Part shown: positions 44,566-55,648 of the stretch, in pieces | Layout of the letters: every line of letters begins with the position of its first letter | How positions within the stretch are numbered: the stretch's first letter is position 1 | Source: Chaetoderma sp. LZ-2023a | Lineage: Eukaryota > Mollusca > Caudofoveata > Chaetodermatida > Chaetodermatidae | Assembly (NCBI GenBank): GCA_034401795.1 | Contig: CM067370.1 | Span: forward strand, 106,663,387-106,727,386 | DNA length: 64,000 nt | Reading direction: 5' to 3' | Made by a program: the position numbers and the translations under genes | Notes under the pieces: model-generated | The model's database searches: none | The model's input: only the letters and a program-made list of their open reading frames with translations | What the model was told of the DNA's origin: nothing

Positions 44566-44972
44566 ATTCACCTTTCCAGAGTATCCATCGATGATTTGAC
44601 GTCATAAGACGTCATAATCAGCTAAGCAGCGTGTAGGATGGCGTCATAATCATTACGTCATAAATGATTCTATTAGACCGGTCTTTAACTCTTAATAGTC
44701 CGACACGTCGTAAGAATTGTATGTCTCTACTAGTTAATAAACATGCTGTTGAATATTTTGAAACTAATTTGACTGGGCGCTTTTGCTGGCACAGGAAGAA
44801 ACAGCACCCAGTCAAATTAGTTTCAAAATAGTCAACAGCTTACCTGTATAGTTTTCTGGAAATTGATAGTCAGGTGTTCAGAGATCGATCGATCCCAACA
44901 CGATCGCGGTGTGGGCGGAGCTTAGCTAGAGATGGGCTGGGCATAGCTAAAAATGGAAGGGTCTATTTTGGG
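44566..44972 (+). repeat. Hairpin repeat family I, full copy
   Basis: It starts with ATTCACCTTTCCAGAGTATCC and ends near AAAAATGGAAGGGTC. TGACGTCA lies at 44597-44604. The hairpin 44746-44839 has arms CTGTTGAATATTTTGAAAC and GTTTCAAAATAGTCAACAG. Confidence 0.8.
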
Positions 44973-45239
44973 AAATATCAATGTTTCAACTAACCCCGTG
45001 CTCTAACTAGCACCGGTTAACCGGTCAAGTCGTCGCCATCTTCTGGCTCCGAAAGTATAAGGCCGCTGTAGAGAGTTTTAACTGTAAGTGTGTTATTAGT
45101 TTCAGATCACCGTACTACCTGGTCATGCATCAGACAGCATTAAAGGTGGACGAGACGCTGCTCAGGACTAACATAGCCGTCTTAGCAGGTAAGAAAAGTG
45201 TCAGTACACTTTTTATTACAGATTTTGTTCCATTTTGGA

Positions 45240-45470
45240 TACATAAGCACCCCAACCCCACCCCATTCCCCCACCCACCCCATTACCCCCATCACACCCC
45301 ATTCCCCCACCCTCACCACCCCAACCCCACTCACTCACTCACCCACCCACCCTCCCACTCACCCACCCACCCACACACCCACCCACTCACTCACTCACTC
45401 ACTCACTCACTCACTCACTCACTCACTCACTCACGCATGCCCACACGAACGCACGCACGCGCACACATCC
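45240..45470. repeat. CCCCA / CACC / CACT compound microsatellite
   Basis: C-rich pentamers and tetramers shift gradually into about 13 CACT units near 45383-45434, then to GCACAC sequence. Long open frames over it (Pro/Thr/His or Ser/Leu repeats) are artefacts of the repeat. Confidence 0.93.
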
Positions 45471-45474
45471 TTTT

Positions 45475-45967
45475 CGCTGCATGATTGTTTGCTGGTGGCT
45501 TGCTGGTGGGGATCAATGTAGTGGCGGTACACAAATTGGAATCAGTTCCATAAATAACGGTTCTGCAATAACATTAACCCCTGTTGTGTCATCTTAACCT
45601 TTTAATGGCCAAACAGAGCCTCTGCAGTTGACTAAATTTCAAAAATAGTCCTCTCTTGGCCTGCAAGTGGACACTGACTAAGAGAAATTTTGATTTACTT
45701 GACCCTTTAATAGTCAAGCCGGCCAAAACACGCTCTTAAAAACTATTTTCCTAAATTCCAGTGGTAAGTTTACAAAAACCGCGTTCCTTTGGCCAGCAAA
45801 TGGTCATTCATTGAGGGAAAAGTTCAATTTTCTCGAAAAATCTTGATTCATTATACGGTTAATCGATAAAAGTGGTATTTTGATCGCTTTAAGGCTCTGT
45901 TGACATAAGAGAGGTTAAATATGTAGTAGAAAAATACCACCTCCCTCCACAGGCAACTTTATCAAAC
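45475..45967. other. Gene-free stretch left of the viral-like element
   Basis: It holds degraded fold-back II phrases (CTCTTGGCCTGCAAGTGGAC near 45652). The left end of the Polinton-like element was not located. Confidence 0.4.
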
Positions 45968-46222
45968 ATGCATTATAATACATGCAAATGGCTTATGCGA
46001 GGTAAGCCTTTTCGATGCTTAAGGAACTGTGTTGGAGAATATTGTGCGACACACAATGCTCAGTTTCAGAAGGCTGCTGTTGAGCCGAAGCCGTGCAGAG
46101 GATGCGGGGCAGGTATTTATACAGACTGTGGACTATGTAAAGCATGCGGGGGTCGTACACATTCCAACATAATGAACTACAAGAAGGTCTGTGCCAGGAG
46201 AAAGTTCAGTTTAGTTATGTAA
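45968..46222 (+). CDS. Small zinc-ribbon-like protein
   Basis: A protein of 84 residues. Cysteines are in the patterns CRNCVGEYC-like near the start (CLRNCVGEYCATH) and CRGCGAGIYTDCGLCKACGG in the middle, a likely two-zinc fold. It is Lys/Arg rich. It lies left of the polymerase gene on the same strand, and I infer that it belongs to the viral-like element as a nucleic-acid-binding or regulatory protein. TTTATCAAAC directly precedes the ATG. The frame is intact. Confidence 0.6.
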   Translation: MHYNTCKWLMRGKPFRCLRNCVGEYCATHNAQFQKAAVEPKPCRGCGAGIYTDCGLCKACGGRTHSNIMNYKKVCARRKFSLVM

Positions 46223-46250
46223 GAACTTAAACGCGTCATGCCACGCATTT

Positions 46251-46610
46251 AGAGACAAGCATCCACAGGGGTATACACCACCCACATGTACTGATCACCA
46301 CACATAATAGGGTCTGAACGCCCATTTAGAGACAGGCATACACAGGGATATACACCACCTACAGGTACTGATCGCCACACATAATAGGGTCTGAACGCCC
46401 ATTTAGAGACAGGCATCCACAGGGATATACACCACCCACAGGTTCAGATCGCCACACATAATATGGTCTGAACGCCCATTTAGAGACAGGCATCCACAGG
46501 GATATACACAACCCACAGGTACTGATCGCCACACATAATAGGGTCTGAACGGCCATTTAGAGACAGGCATCCACAGGGATATACACCACCCACAGGTACT
46601 GATCGCCACT
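46251..46610. repeat. 77-bp tandem repeat, nearly five copies
   Basis: AGAGACAGGC-type unit starts are at 46251, 46328, 46405, 46482 and 46559, exactly 77 bases apart. Copies differ at a few positions. It lies between the zinc-ribbon gene and the polymerase gene. The minus-strand open frames in it are repeat artefacts. Confidence 0.95.
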
Positions 46611-46755
46611 TACTGTAACACCCTCGAAGATGGTCAGAAATGTTTAAGATCTAATATATAGCCCTTGCATCATGGTTACTGTAACACCCTCGAAGATGAT
46701 CAGAAATGTTTAAGATCTAATATATAGACCTTGCATCATGGTTACTGTAACACAG
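46610..46755. repeat. 66-bp tandem repeat, two copies and a partial third
   Basis: TTACTGTAACACCCTCGAAG starts at 46610 and 46676, with a third start at 46742. The repeat ends immediately before the polymerase start codon at 46765. Confidence 0.93.
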
Positions 46756-46764
46756 CTTCGAGTG

Positions 46765-48785
46765 ATGGCAAAGTAATTCGGTCTTAGAGGCTATTCTAAG
46801 GCCCGTAAAGCCGACCTGCTCCAGATGATTGCACACGCCAATGCTGAGGAGTGGCGTAAGCGACTACCCGCCCTTGCCGAGGAGTGGCTAAAGCGACTCT
46901 CCCGAGCAAAACAGACAGGGTGGTTTCCGGCGCTCACCTCTGAGGATCCATGGAACCCTCACAAGAAAGCACAGCTACTCCGTGAGAGTCGTCAGTTGCA
47001 TGAGGAGACGAATGTCAGCTTACGGGCCAAAGCTGTAGCAACTCAGATGGCAAGCCATCCACAAGAACGCCTACATCTTCTACACCGAATCAGAAGGCGA
47101 TTAATGAGGGGACCGAGATCTGAAATCCTAGCCCGGAGTATGAGGCGAGAGGGTCAGCAGATTCTCAACGAGCTTCTCGGTGAGAGGGAGACAAAGGAGA
47201 GAGGATGGCGAACAGTATGCTGGACATTCTTCAGAGGGCTAGAAGGAGACATTACAGGTCGGATCATGGAGAAGCTGTGGACTGTTCAGAACGCCTATCT
47301 TCGGTATACCCACAACTATCGAATCCGCCACATCGAGGATGGTAGCGTAATGCTCTTCCACAAGAATGCTCCAGGAAGTCCCTGCATGAATACACTAGGA
47401 AAGACCCTGACTTGGGTGGAGGGCAGAGAGCAAGCCCGCCTCGACCCAGACAATATCGATTGGCCCAACACTGCGTGGGCCTTCGTCAGATCAATCAATG
47501 TTGAGGTAAAGGTTGTCATCGACCGCCAGCCTCTGCTAGGGACAGGCCCCCTCCCGGTCTGGCTCCGATGGAGGAAGTGAATGGTGGCACTCGATACCTA
47601 CAAAGATAACATGTGCCTCTGGAGATGTCTAGCAGTCCAGCAGGGTGCAAGAGCTGATAGAAGTACAGCTCCTGCACGAGAGCTTGTTAAACAGTTCTAT
47701 GGTCTGAACAGGCCTGTGGCTGACGTACCAAAGACGTCCCTAGACCAGCTGGACAAGGTAGAGTTATTTGCGAAGACAGGGGTTCGTGTTTATGAGCCCA
47801 CTGAAGATGGCATCTGGCATCTGACCAAGAAACCTGCTCACTATCCGAGCGTCATGACCATTGGAGTATATGACCACCACGCCTTCTTCATTAAGGACAT
47901 CTCCAAGCTGGCCCAGACTTTCAGCTGTGGGCACTGCCAACAGCAGTTCACCCAAGCATATAGTCTCCATCGCCATGCTGACCACTGTACAGGGGGAAAA
48001 CCGACCATCAATTGCCCTTGGGAGAAGGTAGTGGCACCGCAGTCACCATACGAGAAGGCCTTCTATCCATACCAGCCGGCCAGTTCCGCGGCTACTCATT
48101 GGATTGAATATGAGTCGTGAAACCATGGAATTCATATCACCATGCAAAGTGTGGTCACGGTGGTGAGCGTTGGATTGAGGGGGCTCCTGTAGATGGTTAT
48201 GCTCCGACAACTGACACAGTATATGAGTTTCATGGCTGTCACTGGCATGGATGTTCACAACACCATCGAGGGGAGGATGCTGATCATAGATACCGCAAGA
48301 AGGTCACAAGAGATGAAAAACTGAGGGCATCTGGACGCACGCTTGTGGTACAGTGGGAGTACTGTATAAAACGCTGTCCAAGCGTCCACACCCCTGTGCG
48401 GACAGTACCATACCCACACTTTGTCTATGACTTTGAAGCCCTTCTAGATGGGATCAAGACCCACCCTACAAGTCTCACGATCGAGTGTCCACATACCAAT
48501 CTCGGTGTCAGTCGGCTGCTTCTTAGACGGTAGCGTGAGCTCGCCAACTCACCCCTGCAATGCTAACTCCAAAGTGTTGATCTCAGAGTTCATGCAGGAG
48601 ATCCAACTACTAGCCTCCACGATCCGGGCAAGGGTTCGGTCACAGTATCGACCCGCAGACTTGGACAAGTTACCAAAACAAACAGCAGCGACTTATCAAT
48701 GAGTGGTGTGACCAGGTGCCTGTGCTCGGGTTCAACTCTGGGCGGTACGACCTGAACCCCATCAAGAAGTACTTCATGGATGAGT
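46765..48785 (+). pseudogene. polB: Protein-primed-type family B DNA polymerase, N-terminal part (broken)
   Basis: It starts at ATG 46765, but codon 4 is TAA (46774-46776). A SAP-like motif (LRGYSKARKADLLQM) comes first, then a ~250-residue basic region. After a TGA at 47578 the same frame continues with LDTYKDNMCLWRCLAVQQGA, a C2H2-like finger (CGHCQQQF ... HRHADHC), a Vsr/restriction-type nuclease-like motif (VYEFHGCHWHGC), the Exo I motif FVYDFEA and the Exo II motif LGFNSGRYDLNPIKKYF. Frame changes are seen near 48120-48140, 48490 and 48680. The part upstream of 47581 may originally have been separate or fused; in-frame continuity suggests fusion. The gene is cut at about 48785 by DIRS copy 3 and resumes at 55644. 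Confidence 0.8.
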
Positions 48786-49610
48786 TTACTACTACGAGCG
48801 GGTGACGTCACACTATGGAGAATACCGCCCAAGACAACCAGGTTGTATTGTTCTTTATTATCCATAGTTAAAAGACTTAGGTCTCTAAATTTCGTTGTGT
48901 CGCATGTTCCAATTTCCGACCCCATAGAATCTGGGACGTGTGCTAACAACGATATATGCCAGACGATCGCCTTCTTTAAACCCCAACAGGCGATCGGCAG
49001 ATATGAAAATAGGTGTTTGCTACGGTATTTCTAACACGAATATCGACTGACGTCGTTCTCCGTAGAATCCGAGCGGGTGACGTCACACCCGGTCGCTCGG
49101 ATGTTTATGTGAAAAAAAATTTTTCATTAATTCGCGCATCTTATTCTGGGTGCTGCGTACTAAAAATGGTACCGGAAACTTTAGAATGATCAAGTTTACG
49201 TGCGATCACGATCGGTTTGCAATGATCGGTGGTTTCAAAATTCTTGAGTAGATGTGTGGCCTGCGGTTTTACCGTGTGAGACAGCAGTTTTGTTATACAT
49301 TTTGTTGTTTTCTTCACATATCGTGCTGCGTTCGTTAGGAGTATAATTTATATTGATTAGTAAATATACCCTGAATGCTATGCGATATGATTCCTGGAGC
49401 CGTTACACATCCTGGAGGATCTATTATGGGTGTGTTGTGCCCGCCGCGTACTTGTCGTCATAATCAATGCGATCGTTGTTGTAACGTGGCGGGGTGGGGT
49501 GCGGGGAGGTTACGGTTAATTTATGAGTCAAATTATTTGAAAATTAATTGTCTGCCTTCCATCCGGGTCTCGTTCCGCTTGTTTATTGTAGGTTTGTGCT
49601 TATTTTATAG
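48786..49610 (+). other. 5' leader region of DIRS copy 3, without recognisable left ITR
   Basis: GAGCGGGTGACGTCACAC occurs twice, at 48796-48813 and 49071-49088. The second copy is centred in an inverted repeat (ATCCGAGCG ... CGCTCGGAT, 49068-49102). No coding region is supported. The stretch ends in TTATTTTATAG, a probable splice acceptor, just before Gag sequence. Confidence 0.5.
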
Positions 49611-51743
49611 GCCAAGCCAGCCCCGCCATCATGTGACGACTGCCATAAGTTTGTCCGTGTAATGTTCAAGGACCATGTCTGTTTTAGGTGTGCCCTGTGT
49701 AATATAGATCATAGGTGTAATGTTTGTGCAGTGTGGTCCGTCGAAACGATGGTTAAGTTCCTTGCCCAGAAGGACTTGGCTGGGTCTGACGCGGGGTCAG
49801 GCGGTCCGAGAGTAAATCGTGGAGCGCCCGGTTCGGCCGGTGCGGGTGCTCCACGTCCCCAGCTGGAGCTGGCAGAGATGGCACCGCCGGCGTGGTTTGG
49901 TCCGGCTCTGCAGGGTTTTTCTGCATAGCGTTCTGACCACGCTGGTGTCATCCCTGCTACCAAAGGTTGGGGGGCAGTTTCTCCCCATGCCTGGTACGGA
50001 TCCTGTCCTCGGACAGGATTCTGGACTGGTTACCGAGGGGGCCGTCTCGTATGGCCCCCTGGCAGTCCCGTCTGGCTTCGGCCAGACGGGTTTCTGTTTC
50101 TCTGCGGCCACCTCCGGGTGGTCCAGTAGCGGTGGCCGGTCCATCAGGTGTGGGAGCCGTCCGCCAGGACGGTTCCACGGTTGACTCGTCTAGTGACGAC
50201 TCTTCGGAGTCTGAAGACGAGGAGGCCGAGGAGGAGAGGTTGCTGCGGCCCGTGAAGCCGCAGGTGGAGAATATGGAGGTTGATTCCGTCCTAGACGGAA
50301 CCGGCCTCCATTTGTCTGGTTTGGCGCAAGCCAGGTCAGCGGCTCCGCCTGTGGCTGAGGCAAATCCGTTACCGTGCACTGGTTCCGTGCGGCTTGGTTT
50401 GGCACCAGCCGTCACGGGAACGGGTGTGCCGGGCCGGGCGTGGTACTCACCTATCTCGCCTGGTCCGGCAGTCGGATGTGGGGTGCCGTGGGCGCCCGTG
50501 TCCGCCTATGGTTCCGCGACTGCTACGGGTCCGTACGGTTTTCCGTGCGGACCTACCCCATGGACCGGAGTGTTTCATGGGCTGGCGGCGGAACCGTGTG
50601 GTACCGGAGTGCCTGGCGTGTCAGCCGTGGCTCCTTGCTGGGAGGCCGTGGCTGGCAGACCCGTGAGCACGTCAACGGGTGACGTGTTTGCGGGGGTGTC
50701 TTCATCGGAGGTAGATTGGTCAGATGCTCTGGCGTGGCTAGCCAGGGTTGACCCGTCTGTGGTTTCGGCCACGGCCGATGAAGATGCGCCCCGTCCGTCG
50801 GTTGCGTCGATCAGGACGGGGATTTTGCCCGCGGCCCGGATCCAGTCAGTGGGACTGGATCCACGGTTCATAGAATGGTTGGATGCTATTTATAGCAAAC
50901 AACTGATGACCAAGGGTCAGCTCCCTGCGGCCTCCAGGGAGGTGCGGGCAAGATGTCGTATTCCGCGGGGGGAATACGACAGGTATGGTGTAGTCCCGTC
51001 GGTCACGGAGGATGACCGATGGGTACTGGGCGTCCAGAGTGCCGTGCCGGGTCACCCCGGTCCGGCACTTGTGGACAAGTCTCAGGTACACCAGGAAGAA
51101 GTCCTGTCCCTATGCGATGAGGGTGTGAGGGCAGCGATGAGCGCTGTCAACCACTCTTATCGTCTCCTTCAGTCGGTGTGGGCTGAAGCGGGGCAGGCCA
51201 CCCTGTGCCACCTGTGGCGCTTTCATGTGTCAATGACGGCCTGGTGCTGTCGATGGACGCATTGGCAAGGGTGCAAGCGCGTGTGACGAAATCCAGGAGG
51301 CAAATGGTCATTGACCATATGCGTCCGGCTACGGCAGTCAGGGAGCGTCTCCTTGGGACACCCCTGACAGGGCCTAGCATCTTCGGTGGCCAAGCATGGG
51401 CCATCTTATAGGATACCGCCAGTATCGCGCAGAATCGGTTAGCGGAAACCTACAGCTAGAGCTAGTGCGGCAAGCGCATGCACTAGGGCCTGTGGGGAAA
51501 CCGCTAACGGGACAACCTTCAAAGGAGCAGAAGAAGCATAAGGGCAAGGCGAAAGCTAGGCCTGTTGCGACTTCTGCTTCAGCTGGGGTTTCAGAGCCGC
51601 CGCCGGCGAAGAAGCCCAGGAAGGTTGTAGAGGCGCCTACCCTCCCCAATGTTGCTCCTGACCGCCCTAGAGGCGGGAAGGGCAAGGGGAAGGGTAAGGG
51701 TAAGGCCTCAAAGGGCGGACAGAAGGGGCCGAAGCGTACCTGA
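49611..51743 (+). pseudogene. gag: DIRS gag, broken (copy 3)
   Basis: The N-terminal Cys/His cluster (CDDCHKF ... CFRCALC ... CNVCAVW) matches copy 2. The frame stops at 49926-49928 and continues in others. The main open stretch, 49967-51286, has an acidic segment (SSDDSSESEDEEAEEE), a Gly/Pro/Val-rich region and the capsid-like part (EEVLSLCDEGVRAAMSAVNH, similar to LTLIEDAARAAMAALSHG of copy 1). After another shift the Lys/Gly-rich basic tail (GGKGKGKGKGKASKGG) ends at 51741-51743. At least three frame changes make it non-functional. Confidence 0.78.
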
Positions 51744-51754
51744 GGGTACGAAAG

Positions 51755-53953
51755 CTCCCTTCATATCCGCCTGGACCGCGCCTGTGTGACAGGAACAGCG
51801 GTGCCAGTTATACCCGTCGTGCCTAGAACGAAATGGTTCTCTCTCTCTCTCGTTAAGAAAGAGGGGGGGGGGGGCGGACTGCGAGTCGGACAACCCCGTT
51901 AGACGTCGAGGCGTCTATGGTGGGTGGAAGGCTCATGCGTTTCGTCGAGGCCTGGCAAGGTGTGACGTCAGACAGTCTGGTCCTGGGATGGTTATCCCAG
52001 GGTTACATGCCGGAGTGGTGGGACTTTCCACCACAAAATCTGTCTTTGGCACCTGTCTGGACACCCGTACCAAGGGAGCCAGACAAGTTAGAAGCCGTTC
52101 AAAAGGAAGTGTCGGGTTTGCTTCTGAAGGGAGCAATAAAACCAGCAAATCGAAACACTCCAGGCTTCTATTCAAACATGTTCCTTGTCTCCAAGAGCAC
52201 AGGGGGATGGAGACCCATACTCAATCTCAGGCCATTAAATTGGTTTATCCATACGCCTCGGTTCCAGATGGAAACGCCGAGGTCGGTAATGCGGGATTGA
52301 GGAAAGGAATGTGGTGTGTATCGATCGATCTGAAAAATGCATATTTCCACATTCCTATGAATCGGAGTTGGCACAGGTTTCTGAGATTTGCGTTTCAGAA
52401 TAAGTATGGGAGTTTACAGTCTCCCGTTTGGCCTGTCGACAGCTCCGAGGGTTTTCACAAGAGTGGTCCTTGCGGTGACAGCGTTTCTCAGAAAAGAGAA
52501 CGTGGCGCTACACACCTACATAGACGACTGGCTGCTTAAGGCAGACTCGGCAGCCAGGTTGAACGTGGATACTGCTCTGACTCTGAAGTTACTTTCAGAT
52601 CTACGCTGCATAGTCAACGAGGAGAAATCCGAGTTGACGCCCACTCAACGTTTCGTTTATTTGGGGATGCGATTCGACCTCGAGGAGGGCAGGGTTTACC
52701 CGTCAGAGCCCAGAGTGGTGTCTCTGTTAGCCATCCTCAAGAGTTTTCGAGTGGGAAACCACATTCAAGGCGAGGCGGTTCCTTCAGATGCTGGGCATGA
52801 TGGTCTCCATGGAGCAGGTATCCTATACGATGCTCTAATGCGAAGGCCTATCCAGTTGTATCTGATGTCTCTGTGGAAACAGAGAACAGAACCCCTGTCA
52901 AAACTGTTGCCAGTTTTGGAGCCGATAATATCGCATCTTCTATGGTGGAAACAGCGTCAGAATCTCCTATTAGGGGTTTCGCTGCACCTACCCCGCCCCA
53001 GCTGTCCGTCTACACGGATGCATCGCTGGAAGGGTGGGGTGCCTGCCTGGGAGAACCAGGTCTCGGGCACATGGACTCTCCCGGAGAGTCAGCTGCATAT
53101 CAATCTGTTGGAAATGATGGCAGTGGAACTGGCGTTGGAAGAGTTCCTTCCGATGATCAGGGGCAGGGTGATATTGATACGGTCGGTCAATTCGACAGTA
53201 GTATCATATATAAATCGCCAAGGCGGGACCAGGTCGCCCACTCTGTGTATCAGGGTGTGGCACTTGATTCAATGGTGCAGGAATTACTCAGTTGTTTTGA
53301 AAGCAGCTCGTATTCCTGGCCGATTGAACATTCTGGCGGATGCTTTGTCTCGCAGACAGAGAATCCTGCCAACAGAATGGTCCCTCAACCCTCCAGTTCT
53401 GCGACGGATCTTCGAGCATTGGGGCAAACCCAACGTGGACTTGTTCGCCACAAAGGAAAATGCTCAAATCATGACATATGTCTCGCCGATTACAGATCCA
53501 AATGCCGTCGATACAGACGCTCTGGCGATAAGCTGGAGAGGGATGCACGGTTACGCGTACCCACCCACCATTCTTCTACCAAAGGTTTTGGTGAAGGTCA
53601 GGGAGGAACCGTGTCTGGTCCTGCTAATAGCGCCGTATTGGCCGAGCAGGGCGTGGTTCACGGATCTTCTAGATCTGCTGGTGGAAAATCCTGTGCAGTT
53701 GCCCGAGATTCCGAACATAATCTCCCAGGCCAAGGGACGCTTCCTACACGAGCGTCCCGAAATGTTCAATGACTGCGTGGATGTTATCAAACAACGTTCC
53801 ACGTCGGAAGGCTTATCTCGACAGGCTGCTGATTTCATCGCAGCTGCGAGAAGGAGGTCAACCTTCAAGTCATATAACAACAAGGTTAACAGATTTGCAG
53901 ACTGGTGTGAAGAAAAGGGTATTGACACCTTTCAATCCACTATCAGCAAATAG
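51755..53953 (+). pseudogene. pol: DIRS RT-RNase H-methyltransferase-like pol, broken (copy 3)
   Basis: Reverse transcriptase motifs GGWRPILNLRPLN, SIDLKNAYFHIP, LPFGLSTAPRVF and YIDDWLL are present but spread over three frames, with changes near 52290 and 52395. In RNase H the first motif (TDASLEGWGA) has shifted out of frame and the RTDNSTV aspartate reads RSVNSTV, so catalysis is lost. The methyltransferase-like region (NVDLFATKENAQ, YVSPITDP, YAYPPTILL, LLIAPYWPSRAWF) is well kept. A two-base loss relative to copy 1 near 53768 joins this frame directly to the start of the recombinase, giving an RT-YR fusion frame until TAG at 53951-53953. Confidence 0.83.
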
Positions 53954-54794
53954 CAGACTTTCTCTGTGAGCTGTTCTTTTGAGGACTAGCTCCCGTCACA
54001 GTTGCTGGATACAAGTCAGCTTTGGCATCAGTTATCCCTGTCTAGCCAACAGGGATAGTCCAGAGGTGGCCCAGTTAAATGTGATGTTGAAGGGAATGAG
54101 CAATCTCCGACCGAGACAACCGGTAGTCATTCCAGCCTGGAGTCTATCTTTAGTGCTTAATGTACTGGCCAAGCACCCTTTCGAACCGTTGCGTTCGGCT
54201 AGTCTAAAGCATTTGACTCTAAAGGCGGTCTTTCTATTGGCAGCTTCCTCAGCTAGAAGGCGCAGTGAGATCCATGCACTTTCGGCAGAGAGGAACCGAT
54301 TTATTGTTTCTGGAGAAGGTCTGCGTCTTCTGCCAAGAGCAGAGGTTATGTCAAAGAACCAATCTTTGAGATATCCCGGCAAACCGATCATTATACCGAA
54401 GTTAACTAGGTTTGATCGTGATGCCAGTGTCTGGTGCCCGGTCCGTGCTTTGACTAAGTACAAGAAACGGACTGACTCGTTACGGTCGAACGATAGACAT
54501 CTGTGGATCTGCCATAAAAAGTCTTATGGCGCCGCATCCATGGATACTATCTCTCGTTGGGTGGTCGAATGCATTCAGACTACTCACGAGATGGCGACTG
54601 GGCACCAGGTGCAAGGCGTAAGGGCAGACAATGTCAGAGGAATAGCCACCTCGACCGCCCTTTACAATGGTGTTCCGTTATAGGACATCATGGCCGTTGC
54701 ACAATGGCACTGTGAGTCCTCATTTACGGATTACTATATGAGGGATGTGTCAGACTCAGCCAATCCACTCGCTTTAGCTGTTTTGAAACGATAG
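53768..54794 (+). pseudogene. DIRS tyrosine recombinase, broken (copy 3)
   Basis: The N-terminal core-binding part is in the fused frame (AADFIAAARRRSTFKSYNNK). Stops follow near 53951, 53989 and 54043, then a long frame from 53979 covers the catalytic part. SARRRSEIHAL keeps the first Arg. The H-x-x-R motif reads ADNVRGIA, so His is replaced by Asp. TAG at 54681-54683 precedes AQWHCESSFTDYYMRD, which holds the last His and the Tyr. The original stop is at 54792-54794. It is inactive. Confidence 0.82.
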
Positions 54795-55304
54795 TTAGTG
54801 ACCACACTGCTTTTCACCCTTTTTTCACTTCGGTAAGAAAAGAACCTAAAGCAGGCATGGTCAGGCGAGAGGATGTCAACCAGATTGTGTCACTGATGGC
54901 CGAACAAGTGAATGGTTGGAGGCGGTACGTCTGAAGTCCAATTATCATAAGGTAATTCAATAGTGAGAGTTTTTTGTATTATGGATATGTATCATGTTCA
55001 TTCATCTTATATATTCATGCTCATTCCAAGGCTAATACATGGAGTATGCAGGGAGCAGTTAACCCTCTTGGCATATTTGTGTTTTCAGGCGAGATACATG
55101 TTCGTTGGTTCTCTCCCTTTTCTTAGGAGGAAAAAGGGGGGGGGACTGTGACGCGAATGTGATTCGGTTCCGTGAATTTGACGGTCCTTTTAGGTCTCCG
55201 TTAGTCAAGTTTGAAGTCTAAAATCTTTCTCCAAGGGGCAAAATTAGCATTTATGGCTTGCCCCTTCCCACCAGGTTACTGATCAAATCTGGTGTATATC
55301 AGAA
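54795..55304 (+). other. 3' untranslated part of DIRS copy 3
   Basis: No gene. A G tract is present near 55137-55144. This corresponds in position to 3780-4394 of copy 1 but is not similar in sequence. Confidence 0.55.
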
Positions 55305-55395
55305 GTAACAGAATGGTGAGTATTGATCGAAGGAGAATGCAGGAAATGTCAATTTCCCTTTCTCCGAGATCTAACAATACTCACCATTCTGTTAC
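55305..55395. repeat. Internal complementary region (ICR) of DIRS copy 3
   Basis: Arms GTAACAGAATGGTGAGTATT and AATACTCACCATTCTGTTAC flank a centre with GGAGAATGCAGGAAATGTC. The right half is the reverse complement of the right end at 55590-55648. The left half predicts the left end of the element, which is not found in the window. Confidence 0.82.
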
Positions 55396-55648
55396 GGACC
55401 CAGCCTCCCAGCCCCACGGAGGCAAGCCATAGTTTTCTCTTGTTTGGTGGCTATGCAAACAATATGAGCTCTATGGTAAACGGGTACTCGGCAGTTGGGA
55501 GCCGAGTAACCGGTTCCCAGGAGTCGGTAAAGCTTTCTAAGTCTATAATCCTAGAGCCGCTGTCAGGGCCAGCTGTATATCAGAAGTAACAGAATGGTGA
55601 GTATTGTTAGATCTCGGAGAAAGGGAAATTGACATTTCCTGCATTCTC
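55396..55648 (+). repeat. Right terminal region of DIRS copy 3
   Basis: It runs from GGACCCAGCCTCCCAG to GACATTTCCTGCATTCTC. TGTATATCAGAAGTAACAG occurs both just before the ICR (55293) and near the right end (55572). The last 58 bases are complementary to the ICR. The final bases CTC may be shared with the polymerase codon that follows. Confidence 0.8.

Larger units (their letters stand above)
48786..55648 (+). mobile_element. DIRS-type retrotransposon, copy 3 (divergent family, nested in polB)
   Basis: Gag, RT-RNase H-methyltransferase-like and recombinase sequences follow in the same order as in copies 1 and 2 but are clearly diverged. An ICR (55305-55395) and a right ITR ending at about 55648 are present with their own sequence. 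The matching left ITR was not found, so the left end is truncated or rearranged and the limit at 48786 is set only by where polymerase homology stops. The coding frames are heavily damaged. Confidence 0.87.

Noticed and set aside
45125..45521. Long Pro/Thr/His-rich open frames
   Set aside because: They come entirely from the CCCCA/CACC/CACT microsatellite.
46359..46609. Minus-strand open frames with repeated Cys/Trp motifs
   Set aside because: The peptide repeat only reflects the 77-bp DNA repeat; no start or control signals support translation.
48590..50415. Several minus-strand frames of 70-150 codons in the DIRS copy 3 leader and gag region
   Set aside because: They lie opposite the gag coding region and have no motifs; treated as antisense shadows.
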